Origin: Mixia osmundae IAM 14324
Taxonomy: Eukaryota; Basidiomycota; Mixiomycetes; Mixiales; Mixiaceae
Direction: 5' to 3'
Length of the DNA stretch: 64,000 nucleotides
Assembly (NCBI RefSeq): GCF_000708205.1
Contig: NW_014575562.1
Span: forward strand, 1,117,616-1,181,615
Under the pieces are notes generated by a model. The model did no database searches and was not told the origin of the DNA. It saw nothing but the letters and a program-made list of their open reading frames with translations. The position numbers were made by a program, and so were the translations under genes. Of this stretch, positions 33,816-42,961 are shown piece by piece; position 1 is the stretch's first letter; the number at the start of each line of letters is the position of its first letter.

Positions 33816-36007
33816 ATGATCAGGCTTGTATTCATCATCACTGCTCTGCTACAACTCGCGCAGCACGCTCGTGCAGTTCGTCGCTCGCTTTCGTTGTATC
33901 TCATGCTGACGGTTCTATATAGTTTGGCGATGCGGTCGCCGCTGCAGAAGTGTCGCGGACCGAGTTCCAGAGCCTCGTACAGCAGATCCGTGACACTCAG
34001 CGCACTGCTGCCAATACGAATGACGATGCTCAAAGGCAGACGTTGGCAACCCAATTGACTGATCTGACGAATCGTGCCAACACCCTTGTCGCAGATACGC
34101 AGAACCGTCTGGTCCAAGATGCTCAATCAGCCCAAGCGGACGCAATCAGCACGTCCGATGCAAGCGTTCGATCTCGCGATAACGACATCATCAAGCAAGA
34201 TCAAGACGAGATCGAGAAGCTGCGAGGCGATGTCTCCGCCTTCATGGGTCAGACAGATCAGGTGGCTCTCGCGCAGCCTATGCCTCAGAACGCGCCGGCG
34301 GCACAGGTCAGCTTGCCACCCGTGCCGACCATCAACGTGATCGCACCTGCTTTGCCTGCGTCGGGCAACACCATTGCTGCTGCATCTCCACCCCCGGTCG
34401 CGCCAGAGATTATCATAGCTACTCAAGCTCCGGCTACAGCGCTCGCGCCTGCGCCGGCACCAGCACCAGTGAACGCCGCATCGATCTTCCCTGCCCTGGC
34501 ACAGCCTCTCATCAATGCATTTGATCCATCAGCCAACCCCGGCCCGACATTTGCAAGCACAACGAATCCGAATACATTCAACAACGGAGGCTTCAACGGC
34601 TTCACAAACGTAGCGGGACAGCCGGGCTTTCCGGCTACAGGAACTGACAGAGGATTCTCACAACCTGCAATTCAAGGCAACGGCTTCAATTCCGGCCTTC
34701 CTTCGTTCAATGGGCCTGCAATACAGACGAATAACTTTAACGGCGGCACAGTGCCTAATACACTTACGCAGCCATTGACCACGACTGGTGTCAACACAGG
34801 CACATCAGCCAGCGTCTTTCCGCAACAGCCAGCCATCGAAACGAACGGCAACACCGTCCCTCAAAGCGGATCCACGACGCCTGCAATACAGACGAACAAC
34901 TTCAACGGAGGCACTTCGCCTGATTCTGGAACTCAGCCTCTGATTACAGGCGGTGGCAACACCGTCACTGCGCCTACTGTGTCTCCTCAGCAGCCTGCGC
35001 TACAGGCGTCCAGCAATGTGATCCCTCCAAACAGCGTTTCATCCCCCGCGATCCAGAATGGTGTAGTCGATCCTGGCAACAATGCGCTCACCGGCAAGAC
35101 TACCTCCATCACGACTCCAGCCACGACATTGCAGACAACGCAGCAGAAACAAGATGCTTCGCGGACAGCCTCGGAGCGCCAGACTGAGCAGACGAATCGA
35201 GACAACGCACGCAAAAGCGGTCAGACTGTACGTACGGATGGCCAGACTAGACCGAATGGACAGACGACACTAGCTAACACCCAGCTTACGCAAGGCAATA
35301 GTCAGAACGCGCGAAAGAATCCTCAAAGCTCACAGCCGAATTTACAGAACGGTCGGACGACGAATCAGCAGCAACTCACACAAGGTCGCACCGCCGCTGG
35401 CAACACCCGCACACAGCCTCAGCGTAACACCGCTGGCCGCACTCAAGGCACGACGCAGCAGCTACGTGCGCAGCCACAGCGCAACACTCAGCAGCGGACT
35501 CAGCCACAGCGCGTTACTCAGCAGAGCAATCAGCTTCAACGCAGCACCCCACAGCGCGCACAGCCCCAGCGCGCGGCCGCCTTCAACCAGAATGCTGCTG
35601 CTCGTACGCAGCCAACGCGCGGTCAGGCCCAGCGCAACACACAGCAGCGTGCACAAGTCACCCGCAACACTCCCCAGCGTGCTCAGCCCCCGCGTGCCTC
35701 ACCTCAGCGTGCTCAGCCTCAACGTGCTGCCCAATTCAATCAGAATGCTGCGATACGCACGCAACCCCAGCGCAACACCCAGCAGCGAGTCCAGCCTCAA
35801 CGCGCCACGCAGCAGCGAGTACAGCCCCAGCGAGCCACGCAGCAGCGAGTACAGCCTCAGCGCAACACGCAACAGCGAGCCCAGCCCCAGCGCGCCACGC
35901 AGCAGCGAGTACAGCCCCAGCGCGCGACACAGCAGCGTGCGGCACCGGCCAGAGCGCCTGCTCGTGCTCCCGCGGCGGGAGGACGTCGTCGCCAGGTCAC
36001 CAACTAG
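33816..36007 (+). CDS. Predicted secreted repeat protein with cationic Gln/Arg tail, tandem copy 2
   Basis: Exon 1 (33816-33875) encodes MIRLVFIITALLQLAQHARA, a signal peptide of exactly 20 codons; a 47-nt intron (33876-33922) follows. The mature protein begins FGDAVAAAEVSRTEFQSLVQ and keeps the helical block of copy 1 (TQLTDLTNRANTLVADTQN, DNDIIKQDQDEIEKLRGDV). Next comes a Pro/Ala linker, a repeated Asn/Gly/Thr/Gln region, and about 190 residues of QPQR-type repeats ending GGRRRQVTN. The mature chain has essentially no Cys and a strongly basic, Gln-rich C-terminus. There is no membrane segment or GPI signal. Unknown family; a wall- or matrix-associated or surface-binding protein is an inference from signal peptide and composition. 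It ends 38 bp from the convergent POL31 stop. Confidence 0.75.
34713..35055 (+). repeat. Asn/Gly/Gln-rich protein repeat, period about 55 residues
   Basis: Two near-copies start PAIQTNNFNGGT, each followed by TQPL(T/I)T and a VxPQQPA block; a degenerate third start (SPAIQNGVVDPG) follows near 35044, and a shorter relative (QPAIQGNGFNSG) precedes at about 34661. The repeats lie within secreted copy 2. Confidence 0.7.
35411..35945 (+). repeat. QPQR-type cationic repeat array, core unit 10 residues (30 bp)
   Basis: The 3' part (about 35781-35940) is a nearly regular array of VQPQRATQQR-like units, five to six copies with V/A and A/N exchanges. The 5' part is degenerate and contains a longer duplicated block around FNQNAA(A/I)RTQP. 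Third-position differences between units show the array is not brand new. Confidence 0.78.
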
Positions 36008-36045
36008 ATTGTCAATCATGTCTTGCATTGCACCCTCTTTCACTG

Positions 36046-38049
36046 TTACGCGAAGCGCATGCTTTGACATTCTAGTGTAGCCGTGTTGATGAGAGCAATT
36101 TCAGCTTTGTCTGAAAATGCGGGCACAAGAACGACGCGGATCTTTTGCTCGTCGTCGGCTGTTCGAGCAGTCAGCACGGTTGACAATTGCTACGAAGCAG
36201 AGACTGACTCGTGATTAGGCAAGTCTCGAAAGCAGGTTGATTCCCCACGAAGTAAATGTGCGGCGTCTTGGGTAGTATGAAAGGGTCTCGCTCGCTGAAC
36301 GGATACGTCCCTGCATGACGGTATCAGCAAGGGTCAGCCGACAGACTGTACACCGACACAGTGTATCTGGCGATGTTGGCGCGATATGGGACCATTCAAT
36401 CGTGTTAGCAGCCATCGTGAGCCTGTCATCTGAGCTTATGTACTTGTAGATATCATTGAGGTTTTGGCCGGATGTGCCGAACAAGCTACGGAACCAGCCT
36501 CAGCTTGCGCGCTCGATAGGAGAAATTACAACGCACATTGCACCGCCGGAATCGATCCAGCATGGATTGCTTCGCATAGCGCAGCCGCCCAGACTTTGCG
36601 CTTTGGGCAGCAGCGTCTCGATGAGTGGCTGTTGAGGCATCGTAGGCGCAGAAGGGTCATTTTCGCCCGGCATCAGGTCGACATCAATCGAAGGCAGAAG
36701 ATCCTCGAGAAAAGCATCCATATCTGCCGTTGGTTTTGGCGAAAAGACGGCGGCGTCGTAGCCATACTTCTTTGCCTTGCGCGCCTCTGGCTCCTCATGC
36801 TTCGGCGGAGCAACCATCATAGAATTGCCGGCAACGATCAGTCGCGAGACGCGCGTAGCAAGCAGTCTATCCTGCTCGTTGCCGAGCTCGCCTGTCAGCC
36901 ATTCTGAAAGCAATGCGCGCTTCGCGTCTGCAGGCGCAGACGAATCGCCAAAGTTGAGTCCAGAGGTGATTGCGACCCACTGTCCAGGGGCCTGACTTGA
37001 CTGCTCGTCTTTGATCGAATCGCCCATTGCTGCCTCGGGCGAGGCTTCAGGAAGACCCAGGGCAAGCTGAGGCGGTGGACCAGGAAAGATGAGATCGAGC
37101 ACTTCAAAATCACCCGTTGCCGTTTCTGCGCCCAGGACAGAGACGATGATGCCTGTGACAAGTGCCCATTTGCCTTGTTCGATGCCGGTGCCTATCAGCC
37201 GTATTCGACCTGAGCTGTCCTCGAGCAGCACCTCATCCACGCCTGGCGTCACATATTTGCGCGGCGGCGCTGCCGGGATAGAGTACTGCTCTGGTGAGGT
37301 AAGCAACGAGACACCGAAGAAGGATGGGTACTGACGTCGATCGCTATCTCGTCGAGCACGCTAGGCTTGAGCTTCATCTCGACGTAGATCGTGCCGGCGA
37401 CAATGCAAAGCTCGTCCCTCTGTACTTCGAGCACCCGATTGACAATCTTGGACGTTGATCTCGCGCCCGAGCCGTTCTGCTTCTTGGCCCCGTTCCGCCT
37501 GTTCATGCGCGGCTTGACGTCCTCTTCGTAATCTGGCTCGGGGCTTTCGTCTTGCTCGAGTCCGTCCATCTCTGCGTCCTCCTGCAGTGTTCTTGAGTCC
37601 TGCTTGCCCCGGGTCGTTGACGATTGGGTTCCATAGTCTGAGTTGCCGTTCTGATGGAGCAACAGCTCTGTCGTGAACCGGTTGAACTGACTATCCTCAG
37701 CGTCACTCTTGATCTTGCTCTTTTTCGCTCTGGGCGAGTTACCGGGCGACTCGAGCAGCCAGCGCCGTCTCGCTCTGGCCAGCACGCGAGGCACGAGCTG
37801 TGTGAGTCGAATGAAGTAGATGTTAGCATACTGCTGCCCGTACGTCTTCTTGATAGGCAAGAGCAAGGCTGAATTCAATGGTTCAAGCGCCGAATCCGTC
37901 GCTGCTGTGGTGTGCCGCACAAGCCGCTCATATCGTTCCTCGCTCGCGTGAGCTTTCGATGTAGACGCCTCCGGCGAGCGCATGAGCTCTGTGAGCTCAT
38001 CCATGACCGGCGTAGCGTCGACACTGATCGGCCGCGGTGCCACGGCCAT
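36046..38049 (-). CDS. POL31: DNA polymerase delta small subunit
   Basis: Second subunit of replicative DNA polymerase delta (POLD2/Cdc1 family), a structural OB/inactive calcineurin-fold protein. The N-terminal segment has YGQQYANIYFIRLTQLVPRV. An intron then leads from VLDEIAIDVS to QYPSFFGVSLLTSPEQY. Family blocks: YVTPGVDEVLLEDSSGRIRL, PGQWVAITSGLNFGDSS, SRLIVAGNSM, AFLEDLLPSIDVDLMPGEND, PSAPTMPQQPLIETLLPKA, SNPCWIDSGGAMFFGTSGQN, NDIYKYISSDDRLTMAANTI, WSHIAPTSPDTLW, TPHIYFVGNQPAFET, and after the last intron IRVVLVPAFSDKAEIALIN. Three introns. Full length for the family (about 540 residues). Divergent features: none. Confidence 0.95.
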
Positions 38050-38215
38050 TTAGCGTTGCCGACGCGTCGAGCAAAAGCTCTATGACCATGACGAGGGGGT
38101 GGATCTGCATCGTTGGCGCTCGCGTTTGCAGGTCATTCTGTGCATAATGTCATAACAACAAGTCCTCCTGTGACTCTTTCATTGCGATCCCCACTTGATC
38201 ATATGCAGCGCCTCT

Positions 38216-39082
38216 TCATTTGTGATGCTCCTCAAGATCTGGTGTCCACGAGGTGCCGCCGCAGCCAGCCAAATATGCGAGCTCGTTTCCTTCGACGCCT
38301 GTATGACCCTCGACCCATGCAGCGTCAACAACAAGCTTGCAGAGATCGGGGTCGACCTCCAAATAGGGTGAGTTGACAGCTTGGGCAAGGACAAAAATTG
38401 AGTCGGTGAACAGCGTAAAGCGCCGAGTTGCCTGACCAAGCGCGCCTCGGTGTAACAGATTGAAGCCGTACAGGACTGCTTCGGTCTCTGCTATATTTGC
38501 GTCTGTGCCGAAAGGCAGGTGGATATTGTATACGAACCAAGTGATAATGCCTAATTCGTCCACGAGTCTGAAGGCACCACCAGCGCCTGAAGCGTCGCAT
38601 GCGCAACTGTCATCTGTATAGAGCATGAGGTCTGCCACCGTCTGTGACCGACAGGGTTCAACGTGACTTGATCCTGCTTTGTCGAGCTGGCACAGCCCGG
38701 CGGATTCGATGGGCACCAGTACCTTTTCCAGCGTCGGCATGTAGCTGTGGCTGGCTCTGCGACCTGCCTGCCCTACTTTGCGGTCACGACACGGATCGTA
38801 ACGATGATAGCCTGCAAAGCATCAGTTAGTGAACTCCATCTTACCTTTCGCTTCGCGGCTTCGCTTGACTTCAGCTTTTGGGCTTTGACCTGGGCCAAGT
38901 GAGCTGCAGACTTTGCCTTGTGATGTGCTTTGTGAGCCAACATCTGTGCCGCCTGTGCAAGCGTTGCCTTCTCGAGAACGCTCTTCCGGCGCTTGCTTGC
39001 TTCCTGCTCTGGCTTTGACGCTCATAAGTCTTGAGCGCCAAGAGACTCCCTCCAATGTCGGCAAAATGCGATCTTGGTTCAT
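38216..39082 (-). CDS. RNase H-fold protein with basic N-terminus
   Basis: The C-terminal 140 residues have an RNase HI-like fold: LMLYTDDSCACDASGAGGAF (first Asp), ANIAETEAVLYGFNLL (Glu), FTLFTDSIFVLAQAV (second Asp) and WVEGHTGVEGNELAYLAG (His region). The fourth acidic residue, normally the Asp of GNExAD, is replaced in NELAYLA. The upstream exon is unresolved. A Lys/Ala-rich frame (LAQAAQMLAHKAHHKAKSAA, then LKSSEAAKRK) that ends at a GTAAG donor can splice in phase to AGRRASHSYMPTLEKV through a roughly 77-nt intron; an alternative frame starting MNQDRILPTLEG would use a 33-nt intron, which is shorter than any other here. It may be a host RNase H1 relative with an altered active site. No reverse transcriptase or integrase lies nearby, so a retroelement origin is not indicated. 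Confidence 0.65.
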
Positions 39083-39204
39083 CTTCGTACCGGTGAGCTC
39101 TCATTTTGAAGAGCGCTTGCAGAAAGGAGGATAACATCGAATCAGGTCCAAAAGGTAAAGGGAGAGCCTCTAAAGATCACCGGCAGCTTTCAGGATGCCG
39201 CCGC

Positions 39205-39209
39205 AAAAA
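39205..39209 (-). terminator. RNA polymerase III terminator of the tRNA
   Basis: Five T residues on the minus strand start four bases after the tRNA discriminator base. This is the normal Pol III stop and supports the tRNA call. Confidence 0.7.
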
Positions 39210-39212
39210 GAT

Positions 39213-39345
39213 GGCCCGATACGCGGATTGAACACGTGACCTGAATCCTTGTAAGCTAGGCTCGACGAGCTGGAAACGATTGACTGACCTCCTACAAATT
39301 ATTGGTTGACCCAAAGCAGGCGCTCTACCACTGAACCAATCGGGC
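39213..39345 (-). tRNA. Candidate tRNA-Pro(UGG) with two interruptions
   Basis: Read on the minus strand. A 7-bp acceptor stem (GCCCGAT with ATCGGGC, then C as discriminator, the usual eukaryotic Pro base), D-arm GTTC-AGTGGTA-GAGC, anticodon stem CCTGC with GTAGG (one G-T pair), loop TTTGGG|T with anticodon TGG at 39313-39311, T-arm ACGTG-TTCAATC-CGCGT. A-box and B-box promoter elements are intact. A 13-nt insert (39297-39309) sits after position 37, the canonical intron site, and contains CCAA able to pair with the anticodon. A further 48 nt (about 39285-39238), flanked by AGGTCA repeats, interrupts the variable-loop/T-arm boundary. Removing both leaves 72 nt with all stems closed. A single longer intron does not restore the anticodon stem. 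The second insert could be an ectopic intron or a disabling insertion. Confidence 0.7.
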
Positions 39346-39696
39346 AAGAGTTCCACGTCAAGGAGACAATGACATATATATATACACTCTGGCGCCAGGC
39401 AAGCAAATATTCGAAACTTTCGGGTTCAAAGGTTCTGCGATCTGCATGGCCGACTTTTTACGTTCAGGGTCCCGCGCGGTGGTGCACTAGCCGGTCTTCA
39501 GGCCGTCGATCAGCACTCTGAATTTGCGGTCTATGCGCCTATAGCCTTTGCGGAAGAACTGTATGTTCTGCCCGGCGGCCTAGATCATTTGCTCGTGTGA
39601 GCGAGCACGACATCTGCATTCCATATTCACGATCACATATATGAGGAGACGCTCCTCATCGACGCTGCCATCGCCCCTGCAGCCTCCGTAGCGACG
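39346..39696. other. Intergenic between tRNA and permease, about 350 bp
   Basis: Divergent space between the tRNA and the AAAP permease. It includes a short ATATATATAT-like run near 39373-39384. No gene seen. Confidence 0.45.
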
Positions 39697-41345
39697 ATGA
39701 GTGATACCAAGGTGCTTCCTCAGCATGATCTGCCAGCAGGTGGCTTCGAGCATCCTCCTGCTGCGACCGCACTCTCGTCTAACGAAAAGATCGACGCTTT
39801 TGGCGACAATGGCAGCGACAGCGAAAAAGGCGGCGCGGTTGCCGTTCTGACTGCCGATGGCGCAGTCTTTGAAGAGCTTGCTTCAGCAGAGAGCGGGCAT
39901 GACATCAAGTTTCGCACGCTTTCGTGGAAGCGGGCAGGCATCCTGCTTGCGACCGAATACGTCTGCCTGGCCATCTCCAGTAAGCAGGCAATCGTTTCCT
40001 ACCCCTTTTGCTGAATGGATCTTCAGGCTTCGCATGGTCATTCTCGGTCATGGGCTTTGCAGGTGGTGTCATCTTCAGTATCGGTTATGGTCTTGTGACA
40101 TGGTATACCTCTTACGTCCTCTGGCAATACTGCCTTCTACACCCAGAAGCGCGTGACCTTGTCGACATTGGCTATCTCCTCTTCGGCAAGAGCTCGATTG
40201 CCATGCAGCTCACACTCCTCGGCCTTGTTCTCAACAATCTCTTCATCGTCGGTCTGCACACTCTGACAGGCAGCAAGATCCTGAACACGCTCAGCGACCA
40301 TGCAACATGCTCGGTCGTCTTCTCTGTCGTCACCATGGTCGTCGGCATCGTGCTCACCCTGCCACGAACACTGCGAGGCTTGACGACGATGGGCATTGCA
40401 TCTGCAATTTGCATGTTCATCGGTCTTCTGCTCTGCATCATCTTTGCTGGCACCGAAAGCAACCCAGCGTACGGCTATGGCGGTCTGTACCCGAAGCTCG
40501 GTGCATCTGTCGTCGTCGAAGCTGCTGCACCTGCAGGCTCGACCTGGATCGCCGTCATGAATGCCATCTTGAACATCACCTACACTTACGTCGGCCAGGC
40601 GCTTCTACCGTCCTTCATCGCCGAGATGGAACGCCCTCAAGACTTCCCGAAAGCACTCACGCTGAGCATGCTCCTTGAGATCGTTCTCTTTACCGGCTTT
40701 GGTATCTTCGGCTACGCCTTCACTGGCCAGTACGCAACTGCGCCTCTATTCGGCTCGCTGCAGAACCCAGGCAAGAAGATCTCTTTCGGCTTCGTCGTAC
40801 GTCATGGCATTTTTGTAGCAACATCAAGAGCTTACGAGTTTTGCAGATTGTGCCGACGTTGATCATCGGCGTCATCTACGCCAGCACGATCGCCAAGGTC
40901 TTCTACCTCCGAATTCTTGGCAATTCCGATGCACGCCATTCGCACTCCGCCAAGGGCTGGTCGGTCTGGATTGGCTGTGTCATCGTCACCTGGGTGCTCG
41001 GGTGGATCGTCGGGGAGTGTATCCCCTTCTTTGGCGACCTGCTCTCCATCATGTCATCTCTGTTCGACAGCTTCTTCGGCATGATGTTCTGGTCGATCGC
41101 CTATTTCCGTATCAACAGAGGGCGTGCATTCTCAAGTATCAAGTACATTGTGCTATCTGTCATCAATGTCCTGATCTTTATCGGCGGCCTCGTCATGCTC
41201 GGTATGCTCACTTTTGCCTACCGTAGGCAGATGCTTACCGTCTCATTGTGCAGGGCCGGGCACATACACGAGTGTCATTGCCATCATCGCAGACTTTGCT
41301 GGTCCAACCAAGCATCCGTTCAGCTGCGCGGACAACTCGCTTTAA
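39697..41345 (+). CDS. AAAP-family amino acid permease, Mtr type
   Basis: Plasma-membrane amino acid/proton symporter of the AAAP superfamily, closest in style to Neurospora Mtr (neutral and aromatic amino acids). The cytosolic N-terminus ends KFRTLSWKRAGILLATEYVC, the typical entry to TM1. TM segments follow: FAWSFSVMGFAGGVIFSIGY, YTSYVLWQYCLLHPEARDLV, QLTLLGLVLNNLFIVGLHTL, VVFSVVTMVVGIVLTLPRTL, IASAICMFIGLLLCIIFAG, MNAILNITYTYVGQALLPSF (conserved Gln-Ala region with FIAEMERPQDFPKAL), IVLFTGFGIFGYAFTGQY, IVPTLIIGVIYASTIAKVF, WIGCVIVTWVLGWIVGECIP and SVINVLIFIGGLVMLG. Three introns. It ends AGPTKHPFSCADNSL. Full length. Substrate preference is an inference. Confidence 0.9.
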
Positions 41346-41809
41346 GCCGCATGAGTCGCTATCAGTCGCAATAGTCAAACAGGGAACAGGGGCTACGGTA
41401 ATAAATGCAATAGCAGGTCTTGTCAGCACATGCCGGACCGAATGTTCTGAGAATAGTGAGGCTGCGATTGAACATTGAGAGCGACTTTGCTTCTGGCAGC
41501 CTGCACGCAGCTGGCCGTGCCCTTCGGACATCGGCAGTAAGTGTCAGAACAATCGGAGGGACTACCGAGGCCCGAGGCTACGAACGAAGTAGCCTTGTAA
41601 GGTCCTTCGTACCCGTTGAAGTCGATCTGCCAACAAGTAGGCACTGCCGAGTAGCAGCAGTCCCAGCTTCTGTACCATCGATCGACTCGGTTCATCGCCT
41701 ACCCAGGACTCGACAACGTGACACGCTGTGCGGCAAGACTACACAAAGCTGCGTCCTGTTGCCACAATTGTACGAGGTAGCCTAGATCAGCTCGCCGACT
41801 TGGCCCAGC
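41346..41809. other. Intergenic, about 460 bp
   Basis: Between the permease and the bZIP gene, same strand. Nothing with coding or RNA character; it presumably contains the bZIP promoter. Confidence 0.45.
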
Positions 41810-42809
41810 ATGAGAGATTTTTCACGGTCGCCAGACCTGGCAAAGTCTCTCAATCTCTGGTCTACAACGATATTCGCACACACGAACTCGCCGGATGATG
41901 GTTACAACACCTCCACAGAGTCTCGCCAGAATGGTACTGACAGCTCGATGCGGCGAGAGTCATCGGCGGCTGCGGCTGCTGCCGGCCGACGCCATGAGTC
42001 GCCCGCCTCGACTGGATTTGAGCAATGGGTCAACATCGAAGCGCTCGCGCCGCCTGAGTCCGGCACAGATTCGCTTGCTCTTGACAACTTGCAATGGCAG
42101 ATGCCTTCGTTCATGCACGAAGACTCGCCCTCATTGACAAACATGACGGGTGCAAGCAGCACGATGCAGCGCGTTCCGACGACACAAAAGGCGATGCGCA
42201 GCATGACTGTCCAGGATGTCACAGATGAGGCATCGCTCCAACGGCTCTTGGATGGCTTGAAAGCGGGGAAAGCCCCAGAGATAGAGATTGACACGCCCCA
42301 CGCTGGGCCTCTTCAGAATGGGCCATCGTCAGCCTCGGCCTCGCTCAAACGAAGATTGCCGCTCGATGCGCCGCCACACACCTTGCCAGATTCGTCACGA
42401 GGTGTGCGCAGTCGTCGCGACAGCGTCAGTACAATAGGCGATGATCAGTCAAGTGTAGCGACGCCCGCTGAGCTCTCGATCGAAGAGGCCAATCGTCGTG
42501 CTTGCGAGGAAGATAGGCGAAGGCGCAATACCGCTGCATCTGGTCAGTTAATGTTGTGATCCAGGCGAGCGAACGTGCTTACTTCGCCGCGCAGCTCGAT
42601 TCCGGGCAAAGAAGAAACAACGAGAGGCCGAGCGAGAGCGTACGGCGAAAGACATGCGACAACAGATTGCCGAGCTGGAGACCGAGCTCGTCAGGATCAA
42701 AGGAGAGAACGAAGTCCTGCGGCAGCTCGTCGTCAGCAAGGGGATAGCCACTCCGGCTATCGCCACTGCAGACCTACCTAACGTACCTGGCAGCAATACC
42801 GGGCCATGA
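41810..42809 (+). CDS. bZIP transcription factor, Cys3/MetR type
   Basis: DNA-binding regulator. The N-terminal 220 residues are Ser/Ala/Pro-rich without a fold I recognise. The basic region begins CEEDRRRRNTAAS and, after one intron (donor GTCAGT, acceptor GCGCAG), continues ARFRAKKKQREAERERTAKD. The Asn-x-x-Ala-Ser-x-x-Phe-Arg contact pattern is thus split by the intron but intact after splicing. The short zipper is MRQQIAELETELVRIKGENE with VLRQLV. The RRRRNTAASARFRAKKKQRE pattern is that of the sulfur regulators Cys3, MetR and fission-yeast Zip1. Control of sulfur amino acid metabolism is therefore the leading guess; the adjacent permease fits but does not prove it. Confidence 0.85.
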
Positions 42810-42961
42810 GTGGCTCGATTGAACAAGTTCAGATGGTCAACTGCAAAGGATAGAACGACGTCCCCCAGCGATGCTGTATGAGGTTATAGTTGCAACAGTA
42901 CATTCTATAAGATATCAATGTGCTTTCGAAATTATGTGTAAGAGTGTCATGTGTGTGCGTG

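Noticed and set aside
35411-35945. CRISPR-like or satellite array
   Set aside because: The 30-bp periodicity is within a coding frame, units vary at third positions and encode QPQR-type peptide repeats.
38216-39345. RNase H domain as a remnant of a retroelement
   Set aside because: No reverse transcriptase, integrase, gag-like region, long terminal repeat or poly(A) tail occurs nearby; the neighbours are ordinary host genes.
39213-39345. A single long intron in the tRNA
   Set aside because: A single insert after position 37 leaves GATTC as the 3' anticodon strand, which cannot pair with CCTGC; the two-insert model closes every stem and gives a normal 72-nt tRNA.
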